This document shows, one piece after another, positions 1-6,221 of a DNA stretch of 7,225 nucleotides. A program made the translations under genes and the position numbers. Under the pieces are notes generated by a model that was not told the DNA's origin, did no database searches, and worked only from the letters and a program-made list of their open reading frames with translations. How positions within the stretch are numbered: position 1 is the first letter of the stretch; each line of letters opens with the position of its first letter. The stretch comes from an uncultured Butyricicoccus sp. (lineage in GTDB: Bacteria > Bacillota > Clostridia > Oscillospirales > Butyricicoccaceae), in assembly GCA_900547195.1 (NCBI GenBank), contig URFQ01000104.1, positions 1 through 7,225 on the forward strand. Direction: 5' to 3'.

Positions 1-336
1 ATGCAGCGGCGTCTTGTTCTTGTTCAGATATTCCACATACTGGCGGATACCGCCGAGATATTGGTCATAGGTGGCCTGGGTGAAGTTGTCGCGCACCGAG
101 GCCGCGGCGCTGTGCACCCGGCTTTTGAGGTTGTCCCGGATGCTGGAATAATAGTAGCTGGAGATGCCGACCGATACAAAAATGATGATCACAGCCAGAA
201 TGACCACCACAAAGCTGAGGGAGTTGACCAGCCAGCGCCCCTTCAAGCCGCCGGGGGCATGCTGCACGCGATCCTGGGCCGGGGGCGCGGCTGCGGCAGC
301 AACGCGCGGCTGCGCGGGTTTCTTGCGGTATTTCAT
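1..336 (-). CDS. Sensor histidine kinase, N-terminal part (cut by window edge)
   Basis: An open frame starts at the ATG at 336-334 and runs without a stop through base 1, giving the first 112 residues. The start overlaps the response regulator stop as ATGA, so the two genes are probably translationally coupled. Visible features are a basic start (MKYRKK), an Ala/Pro-rich cytoplasmic linker to about residue 35, one hydrophobic membrane helix at about residues 36-57 (core FVVVILAVIIIFVSVGI), and the beginning of an extracytoplasmic segment with a YYYSSIRDNL stretch. This is the usual N-terminal layout of a membrane kinase with a periplasmic-side sensor domain. HAMP, HisKA and ATPase domains would lie beyond the left edge and are not seen. 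The kinase call rests on topology and on the adjacent, overlapping response regulator. The ligand is unknown. Confidence 0.82.
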   Translation of the reverse strand, partial: MKYRKKPAQPRVAAAAAPPAQDRVQHAPGGLKGRWLVNSLSFVVVILAVIIIFVSVGISSYYYSSIRDNLKSRVHSAAASVRDNFTQATYDQYLGGIRQYVEYLNKNKTPLH

Positions 337-1022
337 GCTTCCCACATATACCCATAGCCGCGCACGGTGACGATATAACACGGATGCGCCGGGTCGTCCT
401 CGATCTTGATGCGCAGGCGGCGGATATTTACGTCCACGATTTTGAGCTCCCCGACATAGTGGTGGCCCCAGACCATTTCGAGCAGGTCGTCGCGCGAGAG
501 CGCCTTGCCAATGTTCTGCATAAACGCCTTGAGGATCCCGTATTCAATCTGGGTCAGTTCAATGCGCACGCCGTTCTTGTGCACTTCGCGGGCGCGCAGG
601 TTGAGCTTAAAGGGGCCGGATTTGATGATTTCCTCATCGGCAAACGGGTTGCCGGACACGCGCCGGAACAGCGCGTCCACACGCGCCACCAGCTCGACCA
701 CAGAAAAGGGCTTGGTTACATAGTCGTCCGCGCCTGTCATCAGGCCGGTGACCTTGTCGGCCTCCTGCGTGCGCGCGGTCAGCATGATGACGCCCGCGGC
801 ATAGCCCTTGGCGCGCAGGGTGCGGCAGACCTCATAGCCGTCAATGCCGGGCAGCATCACGTCGAGCACCGCAACCGCGATATCAGGGTTTTCGTCGTAT
901 TTTGCAAGCGCTTCCTCGCCGGTGCCCGCCTGTACGATTTCGTAACCGGCGCGCCTCAGGTTCAGCACCACAAAACTGCGGATATTTTCTTCGTCTTCCA
1001 GGACTAAAACTTTGCGTTTCAT
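333..1022 (-). CDS. OmpR/PhoB-family response regulator
   Basis: A 229-residue DNA-binding response regulator, the normal length for this family. The receiver domain spans about residues 3-117. The acidic pocket is E9-D10-E11, the predicted phosphoacceptor is D54 (in VLDVMLPGIDGYE), the switch threonine is T82 (MLTA) and the conserved lysine is K104 (TKPF). The C-terminal winged helix, about residues 130-227, has the family hallmarks LTQIEYGIL, the recognition-helix region VDVNIRRLRIKIEDD and the terminal hairpin VRGYGYMWE. A ribosome binding site AAAGGAG lies at 1040-1034, about 11 bases before the ATG. The lipoprotein gene ends 33 bases upstream, and the kinase start overlaps the stop codon. 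By family knowledge, phosphorylation by the partner kinase promotes dimerisation and promoter binding. Target genes are unknown, but autoregulation of this operon is plausible. Confidence 0.96.
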   Translation of the reverse strand: MKRKVLVLEDEENIRSFVVLNLRRAGYEIVQAGTGEEALAKYDENPDIAVAVLDVMLPGIDGYEVCRTLRAKGYAAGVIMLTARTQEADKVTGLMTGADDYVTKPFSVVELVARVDALFRRVSGNPFADEEIIKSGPFKLNLRAREVHKNGVRIELTQIEYGILKAFMQNIGKALSRDDLLEMVWGHHYVGELKIVDVNIRRLRIKIEDDPAHPCYIVTVRGYGYMWEA

Positions 1023-1055
1023 ATCGATAAAGGCTCCTTTCAGGCCAGTAAACGG

Positions 1056-2378
1056 CTAGTTGTTCCAGTTTTGCGTGATGATCGAGAACCGGCTGCGGAT
1101 GTCGTCCTCGCCGATGGCGAGCGGGCTGTTTGCCGCGTCCGCCGGAATGGAGGCCGCGTAAATTTCGGTTTGGGTTTTGGCCAGCTCGATCATACTGTCG
1201 CGGGAGGCATAATAGCTGCGCATATCGCCGGTCAGGCGATAGATGGTGAGCAGCGGAGTGGTTGTCCCGCCATCGTTATAGTCAAGAAAACTGGTGGTAG
1301 ACATGCCTTCGCTCGTGCCCTTGGCGACCGTGACTTTGCCGCGCCATGCGTCCGACAGCATAAACTGCCAGTTTTCCGATACGTTCTGGTAAGTGGTGCA
1401 CACGCGCACAGGCTGATCGCCCGCGCTGTAGGCGTACCAGTCGAGCATGTAAACGGCGTCGCTGGCCTGGGTGCCCGGCATGGCGACCGCGCGCGGCACT
1501 TCGGTGAGGCCGTCGCCGTTGACGTCGGTGGACGGCACGGAAACCGGGCGGTAAGTGCCCTGGTCGGAAGCGTCCTCGCCTTCGAGCGCGATGTTCCGGA
1601 ACCCGCTGTCATCGTAAATCAGGATATCGGTCATCAACCCTGTGCCGAGCTCCAGCTTGCCTTCGGCAAAAACTGCGTGCTGATAGCTGCGCAGCCAGCC
1701 GGTTTTCAGGCTGACCACCGTCTGCACCTCGGGGGCAAGGGTGGTTTCGCCCTTGAGCTCCAGCTTATTGGAAGCATACGCATAAAGCTGGGCCGAGCGG
1801 CGTCCCGCCGGGTCGGTGGTCAGCAGCACCAGATCGTCCGCCCCGTTGTCGTCGAGGTCGGCGGTGATAAAGGAGCTATAGGTGGTTTCCAGCAGGGTTT
1901 CCAGCCGGCCGCTCACGAAGCTGCACACGGTCATGCCGGTGTTGACGCTGTCGCTGCCCAGCTTCCAGGAGAGGACGATCCCTTTTTCCCCGGTGGGGAG
2001 CAGGGTCGGGAAGGAAACCGAGGCGATCTGCACGCCCGTTCCCGTGACGCTGCCGCGGGTGACATAACCGTCTCCCTCTTTCTGGAAAACATAGACATGG
2101 AACTGGTCGGGGTTTTTGGCTTCGCAGAAAAAGGCGACGGCTTCATCCTCGCCGTCCTGGTCGAGGTCGATGAGCTTGACGGTGGTGCGGTTTTCGCCCG
2201 ATTGCGGCGCAACGGCGATGTTCCCGGAATCGGTGACGGCATCAATTTGTTTTTGCAGCGCCTCATAGGTTTTGCTGGGCTGGGGCGGCTGGAGCAGCTT
2301 GTCGCCGGTTTTGAATTCACACCCGCCCAGCAGCACAAGCAGTCCGGCCAGAACGGGCAGCAGGGTCATGCGTTTCAT
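1056..2378 (-). CDS. Lipoprotein with FG-GAP/VCBS-like Asp-rich loops, first gene of two-component operon
   Basis: A 440-residue predicted surface lipoprotein. I chose the ATG at 2378 because GGAGGAA sits at 2388-2382 and the protein then opens with a textbook lipoprotein signal: MKRM, a hydrophobic run, and lipobox LLGGC with the lipidated cysteine at residue 20. The frame stays open 15 codons further upstream, but that extension has no ribosome binding site and would bury the signal. The mature part has three EF-hand-like D-x-D/N-x-D/N-G loops: DLDQDGEDE (71-79), DLDDNGADD (174-182) and DVNGDGLTE (285-293), each followed by a beta-like stretch. This is typical of FG-GAP/VCBS repeat propellers, and a degenerate fourth copy may be FLDYNDGG (364-371). 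No enzyme motif was seen. It is co-directional with the response regulator and histidine kinase, so it may bind a ligand or calcium at the cell surface and modulate the kinase. That role is inference. Confidence 0.85.
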   Translation of the reverse strand: MKRMTLLPVLAGLLVLLGGCEFKTGDKLLQPPQPSKTYEALQKQIDAVTDSGNIAVAPQSGENRTTVKLIDLDQDGEDEAVAFFCEAKNPDQFHVYVFQKEGDGYVTRGSVTGTGVQIASVSFPTLLPTGEKGIVLSWKLGSDSVNTGMTVCSFVSGRLETLLETTYSSFITADLDDNGADDLVLLTTDPAGRRSAQLYAYASNKLELKGETTLAPEVQTVVSLKTGWLRSYQHAVFAEGKLELGTGLMTDILIYDDSGFRNIALEGEDASDQGTYRPVSVPSTDVNGDGLTEVPRAVAMPGTQASDAVYMLDWYAYSAGDQPVRVCTTYQNVSENWQFMLSDAWRGKVTVAKGTSEGMSTTSFLDYNDGGTTTPLLTIYRLTGDMRSYYASRDSMIELAKTQTEIYAASIPADAANSPLAIGEDDIRSRFSIITQNWNN

Positions 2379-2432
2379 AAGTTCCTCCAATGACGGATGC
2401 GCGCGGTTCGGACGCGCAGGCATTCTTTTTCT

Positions 2433-2461
2433 ATTTTATCATAGTTTACGGTTCCTGCCTA
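2433..2461 (-). promoter_or_regulatory. Candidate sigma-A promoter for lipoprotein-regulator-kinase operon
   Basis: Read on the minus strand, TAGGCA (2461-2456) is separated by 17 bases from TAAAAT (2438-2433). The TGA triplet before it forms an extended -10. The -35 is only four of six to consensus, but the spacing is ideal and the site lies 54 bases upstream of the lipoprotein ATG. An overlapping TATGAT (2443-2438) is a second possible -10 with a poorer -35. Confidence 0.45.
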
Positions 2462-2699
2462 GTGGATTGCAATGAAGTTCGGATGGATTGTGCAGGAGTA
2501 CAATACATATTTTATCATCGAGGATGCGCGTGTGGCCGGCCTGGCCCCGTGGAAATGCGCAAAGCCGGCTGCGGCTGCCGCGGTTTGCATCATGATTGCG
2601 GTTTCTGTGTCCGATTCCCCGCTTGGCCTGATGGGTGAAGCTGTTTTGGCAACAACCTATCGCGCCGCTGCACTCCGGCAGCTTTTGGATGGGCGGCGG
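2462..2699. other. Intergenic stretch between divergent promoters, no supported gene
   Basis: The whole gap between the divergent lipoprotein and DUF554 genes is 385 bases, and its two ends hold the two promoters. The middle is GC-rich from about 2530 and contains no clear hairpin, repeat or RNA motif that I can name. A plus-strand frame starting at ATG 2472 stays open through it and into the DUF554 gene. It has no convincing ribosome binding site and overlaps that gene in another frame, so I do not call it. Confidence 0.4.
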
Positions 2700-2728
2700 T
2701 TGCGTTTTACCCCAAAACCTGCTATAAT
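2700..2728 (+). promoter_or_regulatory. Extended -10 promoter for DUF554 gene
   Basis: TTGCGT (2700-2705), a 17-base spacer and a perfect TATAAT (2723-2728), preceded by TGC, which makes an extended -10. Transcription should start near 2735, about 29 bases upstream of the ATG at 2764. Confidence 0.75.
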
Positions 2729-2763
2729 GGGCATGCAATTTTGTGGAAAAGGGGGGATCTGGT

Positions 2764-3444
2764 ATGATGCTGGGGACGATTGTCAATACATCGACCATCC
2801 TGTGCGGCAGCCTGATCGGCGGTACATTCAAGAAAGGCCTGCGTGAGGATTGGCAGGAGGCCATGATCCGGGCCATGGGCCTTGCGGCCGCGGCGCTCGG
2901 CGTGTCGACCATGGCAAAGAACATGCCGCAGAGCTCTTATCCAGTGCTGTTTATCATCAGCCTTGCCGTGGGCAGCGTGCTCGGCACGGCGCTGAAGCTC
3001 GAGGAGCGGTTTATCGGCTTCGCGGACAGCCATTCCAAAACCAAGCTTGGCAAAGGACTTTCCACCGCCATCCTGATGTTCTGCATCGGCACGCTGTCGA
3101 TCCTGGGGCCGATGGAAAGCGCGCTGCATAATGACCACACCTTTTTACTGACCAATGCGGCGCTGGATTTTATTACATCCATGGCGCTCGCAGCGTCCTA
3201 CGGGTACGGCATCGCCTTCGCGGCGCCCATCCTGTTTTTGTGGCAGGGCGCGATTTATCTGGGCGCGGGCGCGCTGAGCGGGTTTCTCACCAGCGACCTG
3301 CTGACCGAAATCTCGGTGCTGGGCGGGATCATGATTTTCAGCTCCGGCCTGTCCATTTTGAAAATCAAGGACTGCAAGACCATGAATATGCTGCCGTCTT
3401 TGCTGGTGCCGCCGCTGTATTTCCTGGTCAAAAGCCTGCTTTGA
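2764..3444 (+). CDS. DUF554 family integral membrane protein (YqgA/YdfK-like)
   Basis: A 226-residue polytopic membrane protein. I prefer the ATG at 2764, seven bases after a GGGGGG ribosome binding site at 2751-2756. A GTG at 2743 in the same frame lies ahead of that site and is less likely. Family features are the N-terminal LGTIVNTSTILCGSLIGG motif, a cytoplasmic KKGLREDW stretch, several hydrophobic segments (about 33-50, 58-78, 99-116, 131-150, 151-172 and 184-200), and the C-terminal IKDCKTMNMLPSLLVPPLYF block ending in a last membrane helix. Length and motif order match DUF554. The biochemical function of this family is not established and transport is only a guess. It has its own promoter and no co-directional neighbour, so it is probably monocistronic. 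It converges on the asparaginase gene across a shared terminator. Confidence 0.9.
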   Translation: MMLGTIVNTSTILCGSLIGGTFKKGLREDWQEAMIRAMGLAAAALGVSTMAKNMPQSSYPVLFIISLAVGSVLGTALKLEERFIGFADSHSKTKLGKGLSTAILMFCIGTLSILGPMESALHNDHTFLLTNAALDFITSMALAASYGYGIAFAAPILFLWQGAIYLGAGALSGFLTSDLLTEISVLGGIMIFSSGLSILKIKDCKTMNMLPSLLVPPLYFLVKSLL

Positions 3445-3450
3445 ATCAAA

Positions 3451-3490
3451 AAGACCTCCGCACAGGGCGTTTTCCCCGTGCGGAGGTCTT
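3451..3490. terminator. Bidirectional intrinsic terminator between convergent genes
   Basis: A perfect 13-bp stem pairs AAGACCTCCGCAC (3451-3463) with its complement at 3478-3490. After one A/C mismatch it extends by GGG (3465-3467) with CCC (3474-3476), leaving a CGTTTT loop. On the minus strand the stem runs directly into TTTTTGATTC, an ideal uridine tract five bases after the asparaginase stop. On the plus strand it follows the DUF554 stop by six bases, but its tract (TCTTGCGTTT) is weaker. It is therefore best for the asparaginase transcript and probably serves both. Confidence 0.92.
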
Positions 3491-3494
3491 GCGT

Positions 3495-4403
3495 TTAGAT
3501 TTCGCCGCACTGAATGGACGCAATCGCGTCTTCAATGGTGCGGTGGCCGAGCGCGATGGCGCCCATGGCTTCGGCCCGACGGCCGACTTCATATTTGTGC
3601 AGATCGACGTCGCCCTCGCGGCACTGGGTGGTGATGTATACCTTTGTGCCGGATAGGATCAGCTTCTGTACGACCTTTTCCAAACGGATCGGGATACCGC
3701 CCGCGCCATAGCCCTCCAAAATGACCTTGTGGTATTTGCTGAGGAAATCGATGATCGAGGGGTCGAGGTCGGGGACGAGCTTCAAAACGACAAAACTGGT
3801 TTCCACCACATCGACAAAACGCGGTTCGCCGCCAAGCATGGGCGGGATGTTCAGGAGCACTTTGCCGTCGTCGCGGATGGTGCCCGCGAGCGGGGCGTTG
3901 ATGGAACGGAAGGCATTCATGGCTTTGGAATGGATCTTGACAACATGGTTGCCGCGGATGATTTGGCCATGCAGCACGGCGGCTACACCCGTCCAGCCAG
4001 AACAGGCCACGCGGAAGGAGTCGAGCATGTTGCGCTCTGCATCCGAACCGGGCTCGCCCATGGGGCGCTGCGCGCCGGTGAGGATGACGGGTTTGTTCAG
4101 GTTGCGCAGCATATGGTAGAGAAGCGCCGCCGTATAGGACAGCGAATCGGTGCCGTGCGCGATGACGAAACCGTCATAGAGGTCGTAGTTCTCCCAGATC
4201 ATGGACGCAATCTGCCGGCGCTGGTTGGTCGTGATATCGGTGGAATCCACACTGAACGGGTTGTCGACAAAGACGCGGCAGATATTGCGGATCTCGGGCA
4301 GGAACTCGAGCAGTTCTTCGCCGGTCAGCGAGGGCGCAAGGCCGCGGCCGCTCTCGCGGCACGCAATAGTGCCGCCGGTGGCAATTAACAGGATGTGTTT
4401 CAT
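3495..4403 (-). CDS. ansA: L-asparaginase, cytoplasmic AnsA-like
   Basis: A 302-residue asparaginase/glutaminase-family enzyme that hydrolyses L-asparagine to aspartate and ammonia. The N-terminal ATGGTIA motif (residues 8-14) carries the predicted nucleophile T12. HGTDS (83-87) carries T85-D86. Catalytic lysine K156 is in HVVKIHSKAMNAFRSIN. Substrate-pocket residues near D53-S54 are also present. The YGAGGIP and ITTQCREGDVDLHKYEVGRR blocks closely resemble Bacillus subtilis AnsA as I remember it. No signal peptide is present, so it is cytoplasmic. The C-terminus stops soon after the GHRTIEDA segment, roughly 25-30 residues short of that homologue, but the active site is complete. The ribosome binding site is modest (AGGG about 11 bases before ATG, with AGGAG further back). 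It lies 40 bases downstream of the alcohol dehydrogenase with no terminator between, so co-transcription is likely. It ends at the strong hairpin at 3451-3490. Confidence 0.94.
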   Translation of the reverse strand: MKHILLIATGGTIACRESGRGLAPSLTGEELLEFLPEIRNICRVFVDNPFSVDSTDITTNQRRQIASMIWENYDLYDGFVIAHGTDSLSYTAALLYHMLRNLNKPVILTGAQRPMGEPGSDAERNMLDSFRVACSGWTGVAAVLHGQIIRGNHVVKIHSKAMNAFRSINAPLAGTIRDDGKVLLNIPPMLGGEPRFVDVVETSFVVLKLVPDLDPSIIDFLSKYHKVILEGYGAGGIPIRLEKVVQKLILSGTKVYITTQCREGDVDLHKYEVGRRAEAMGAIALGHRTIEDAIASIQCGEI

Positions 4404-4443
4404 AATTGGCTTTTCCCTACTCTCCTAAAATGATGGCGCCGTT

Positions 4444-5601
4444 TCAGCGATAGCTGCGCGACAGGATGCCGATCACGTCGTCGCGGGTCAGTTCGCGTGC
4501 GTCGTAGCCAAACAGGCCGCCCATGTTCGCGCGGGCGTTGTCGGCATACTTGCCGAAATCGTCCTTATCCACGCCGTAATCGCTCAGTTTCAGGCTGTCG
4601 ACTTTGCAGGCGGCTTGCAGTTCACGCAGCGCATCCACAAAGTCCTCGGGCTTTGCGGCGTCCTTTTTGCCAAGGGCGCGCGCCATATCGACCATTTTGC
4701 CCGCGCACGCTTCGGTAAACAGCTTGTAGTATTCCAGAGAAATCATGATCAGGCCCGCGCCATGCGGCAGATTCGGGTGGTAGGCCGAAAGCGCATGCTC
4801 AATCGAGTGCTCGGAGGTGCAGGACGACATGGTCTCCACAAAACCCGACAGCGTATTCGCGAGCGCTACGTCCGCGCGCGCGTCCTTGTCCGAGCCGTCT
4901 GCAACCGCGTTTGCAAGGCTTTTGCCAATCAGTTCGATGGACTTGAGGGAAAACATTTCGGAAATCGGGTTGGCGATGGTGGCGATATAGCCCTCACAGG
5001 CGTGGAACAAAGCGTCAAAGCCCTGATAGGCGGTCAGGTGCGGGGGGACGGTCATCATAAAGTCGGGATCCACGACCGAGATGGTGGGGAAGGTCTTGTC
5101 TCCGCCGCCTCCGATTTTTTCATCGCCGTTGGTGATGACTGTCCACGGGTCGGCTTCGGTGCCGGTGCCGGCCGTGGTCGTGACAGCGACGATGGGAAGC
5201 GGTTGGTTTTTGATTTTCTGCGCCTTGCCGGTGCCGCCGGACACATAATCCCACCAGTCGCCATCGTTTGCCGCCATGACCGCGGCGGCTTTGGCAGTGT
5301 CGATGGACGAGCCGCCGCCGAGGCCGACGAGGAACGAACAGCCCTCGCTGCGCGCCAGCGCCGCGCAGGCGCGCACGCCTTCGATGGTGGGATTGGGCTG
5401 CACTTCTGCATAGACGATGGTTTCGTGGCCGCCGGCCGCGAGCGCTTCCGCAACTTTGCCGACATAGCCAAGCTTGCGGGTGGATGTGCCGCCGGTGATG
5501 ATCAAGCCTTTCCCCGCGGGAAGCTTGGCCCGGGATAATTTTTGAACACTGCCCGCGCCGAAAAAGATGCGGGACGGCATATAATAACTGAAATTTTTCA
5601 T
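4444..5601 (-). CDS. Iron-containing alcohol dehydrogenase (group III)
   Basis: A 385-residue NAD(P)-dependent alcohol dehydrogenase of the iron-containing family, normal length and predicted cytoplasmic. The N-terminal dinucleotide-binding half has GLGGGSSIDTAKAAA (93-107) and TTTAGTGTEAD (141-151), both family signatures. The metal ligands by alignment to FucO-type enzymes are D196 and H200 (FDALFHACEGY), H265 and H280 (LPHGAG), and H269 is the likely catalytic-site histidine. All are present, so the enzyme should be active. The YYMPSRIFFGAGSV opening suggests the butanol/1,3-propanediol dehydrogenase branch, but the substrate cannot be decided from sequence. The start is supported by AGGAGGAT at 5614-5607, six bases before the ATG. 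It is the first gene after its promoter and precedes the asparaginase by 40 bases. It diverges from the structured RNA-like locus to its right. Confidence 0.95.
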   Translation of the reverse strand: MKNFSYYMPSRIFFGAGSVQKLSRAKLPAGKGLIITGGTSTRKLGYVGKVAEALAAGGHETIVYAEVQPNPTIEGVRACAALARSEGCSFLVGLGGGSSIDTAKAAAVMAANDGDWWDYVSGGTGKAQKIKNQPLPIVAVTTTAGTGTEADPWTVITNGDEKIGGGGDKTFPTISVVDPDFMMTVPPHLTAYQGFDALFHACEGYIATIANPISEMFSLKSIELIGKSLANAVADGSDKDARADVALANTLSGFVETMSSCTSEHSIEHALSAYHPNLPHGAGLIMISLEYYKLFTEACAGKMVDMARALGKKDAAKPEDFVDALRELQAACKVDSLKLSDYGVDKDDFGKYADNARANMGGLFGYDARELTRDDVIGILSRSYR

Positions 5602-5647
5602 GGGAAATCCTCCTGGCGAAAACGATTAAAAGCCCTCATACACTTCT

Positions 5648-5676
5648 ATTATAGCAGAACTGGAAAACGATAGAAA
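5648..5676 (-). promoter_or_regulatory. Promoter for alcohol dehydrogenase-asparaginase operon
   Basis: On the minus strand a perfect TATAAT (5653-5648) is preceded by TGC, an extended -10. The -35 position at 17-base spacing reads TTTCTA (5676-5671), which is weak, so the extended -10 or an activator may compensate. The start would lie near 5641, about 40 bases before the dehydrogenase ATG. One arm of the inverted repeat (5679-5697) lies immediately upstream of the -35. Confidence 0.7.
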
Positions 5677-5678
5677 GA

Positions 5679-5869
5679 GGAAAAAGTGTAGAATTTCGCG
5701 CGGAATTTTGTACATGCAGGAAGGCGCAAAAGTGTTGACGAAACGCCGCCGGGATGGTATTATAGAGACATCAAAAAGAACAACTGAAAAGTTTCATATA
5801 TAGCAAGCTTTCCAGGACTTCGGTTGAAAGGGGTGAGTCCAATGGTAACAGAAATTTCACACTTTTTCC
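5679..5869. repeat. 19-base imperfect inverted repeat flanking a promoter
   Basis: The left arm is GGAAAAAGTGTAGAATTTC at 5679-5697. The right arm at 5851-5869 reads, on the minus strand, GGAAAAAGTGTGAAATTTC. They agree at 17 of 19 positions, differing only at an adjacent AG/GA pair, and homology stops at both ends. The 153-base interval holds the plus-strand promoter at 5735-5763 and the start of the 17-codon ORF. No target-site duplication is visible, so it does not look like a mobile element. It may be paired operators or recombination sites. Its AT-rich content makes chance similarity possible. Confidence 0.55.
5735..5763 (+). promoter_or_regulatory. Strong promoter for leader-peptide/structured RNA locus
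   Basis: TTGACG (5735-5740), a 17-base spacer and TATTAT (5758-5763): five of six matches in each hexamer at ideal spacing. The predicted start is near 5770. The nearest downstream full-size gene (6325) has its own promoter, so this one appears to serve the short ORF and RNA-like region at 5770-6252. Confidence 0.8.
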
Positions 5870-5895
5870 GTCAGGGCTCACAGCTCAATGCCTGA
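5842..5895 (+). CDS. Short 17-residue ORF, possible leader peptide
   Basis: ATG at 5842 to TGA at 5893-5895 encodes MVTEISHFFRQGSQLNA. The ribosome binding site is good: AAAGGGGTG at 5827-5835, with the G run ending eight bases before the ATG. The promoter 72 bases upstream of the ATG is near consensus. The stop codon falls inside the first hairpin stem (TGAGC at 5893-5897), so a ribosome reaching the stop would open that hairpin, as in translation-coupled attenuation. There is no amino-acid run that names a regulator. The right arm of the inverted repeat spans codons 4-10. The evidence for translation is the initiation context only. It could be fortuitous within a non-coding RNA. Confidence 0.4.
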   Translation: MVTEISHFFRQGSQLNA

Positions 5896-6221
5896 GCACC
5901 CTGTTGGCTGAAACGACAGCGGCGTCTGCTTCCAGTGGCCGATGGGCATACCGATGGGTATGAAGAGAACGCCCGTTGCGCAGCTAAAAATGATGATCGG
6001 TTGATCAGCGCCGGTATTGATTTGATAGGGCTCCAAAGACGGAAAGGCAAAGGGCATAGGAACTTGCTTTATTCATTGGAATTTATGAAATGCCCTGTAT
6101 ACTTGCCGATCAGCAGACGGGTTTCGGACGAATGACACTGATTACACCTCCTTTTTATATAAGTCCATTCAAAAGACCCGGCTATATCAGAAAAGAATGA
6201 AAACTAAATATAATAAAAGTT

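Noticed and set aside
384..1007. A 207-codon plus-strand frame opposite the response regulator
   Set aside because: It is antisense to a gene with complete receiver and winged-helix motifs and has no initiation signals.
1071..2393. A 440-codon plus-strand open frame opposite the lipoprotein gene
   Set aside because: It is antisense to a gene with a lipoprotein signal, repeat motifs and a good ribosome binding site. It is explained by GC-rich codon use, and its translation shows no domain.
2743..2763. Upstream GTG start for the DUF554 protein
   Set aside because: The GTG lies before the GGGGGG ribosome binding site, which is correctly spaced for the ATG at 2764, where the conserved N-terminus begins.
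4615..5538. A 307-codon plus-strand open frame opposite the alcohol dehydrogenase
   Set aside because: It mirrors a gene with all iron-dehydrogenase motifs intact. The antisense product is Arg/Gly/His-rich and unrecognisable.
5827..5860. Resemblance of CCAATGGTAACAGAAAT to part of the magnesium M-box riboswitch
   Set aside because: The other conserved M-box blocks and their order are missing, and no magnesium transporter gene follows.
5679..5869. A 191-base MITE-like mobile element
   Set aside because: There are terminal inverted repeats but no direct target duplication flanking them, and a functional-looking promoter lies inside.
5935..6135. A 66-codon frame starting at GTG in the structured region
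   Set aside because: It has no ribosome binding site, unconvincing composition and several hairpins running through it. It fits better as non-coding.
6073..6138. A minus-strand 21-codon ORF starting at GTG 6138 behind a perfect AAAAGGAGGTG
   Set aside because: The ribosome binding site and spacing are excellent, but the only -10-like sequence (6161-6156) abuts that site and would leave it out of the transcript. No better promoter is seen. It is kept as an alternative reading of the CACCTCCTTT motif.
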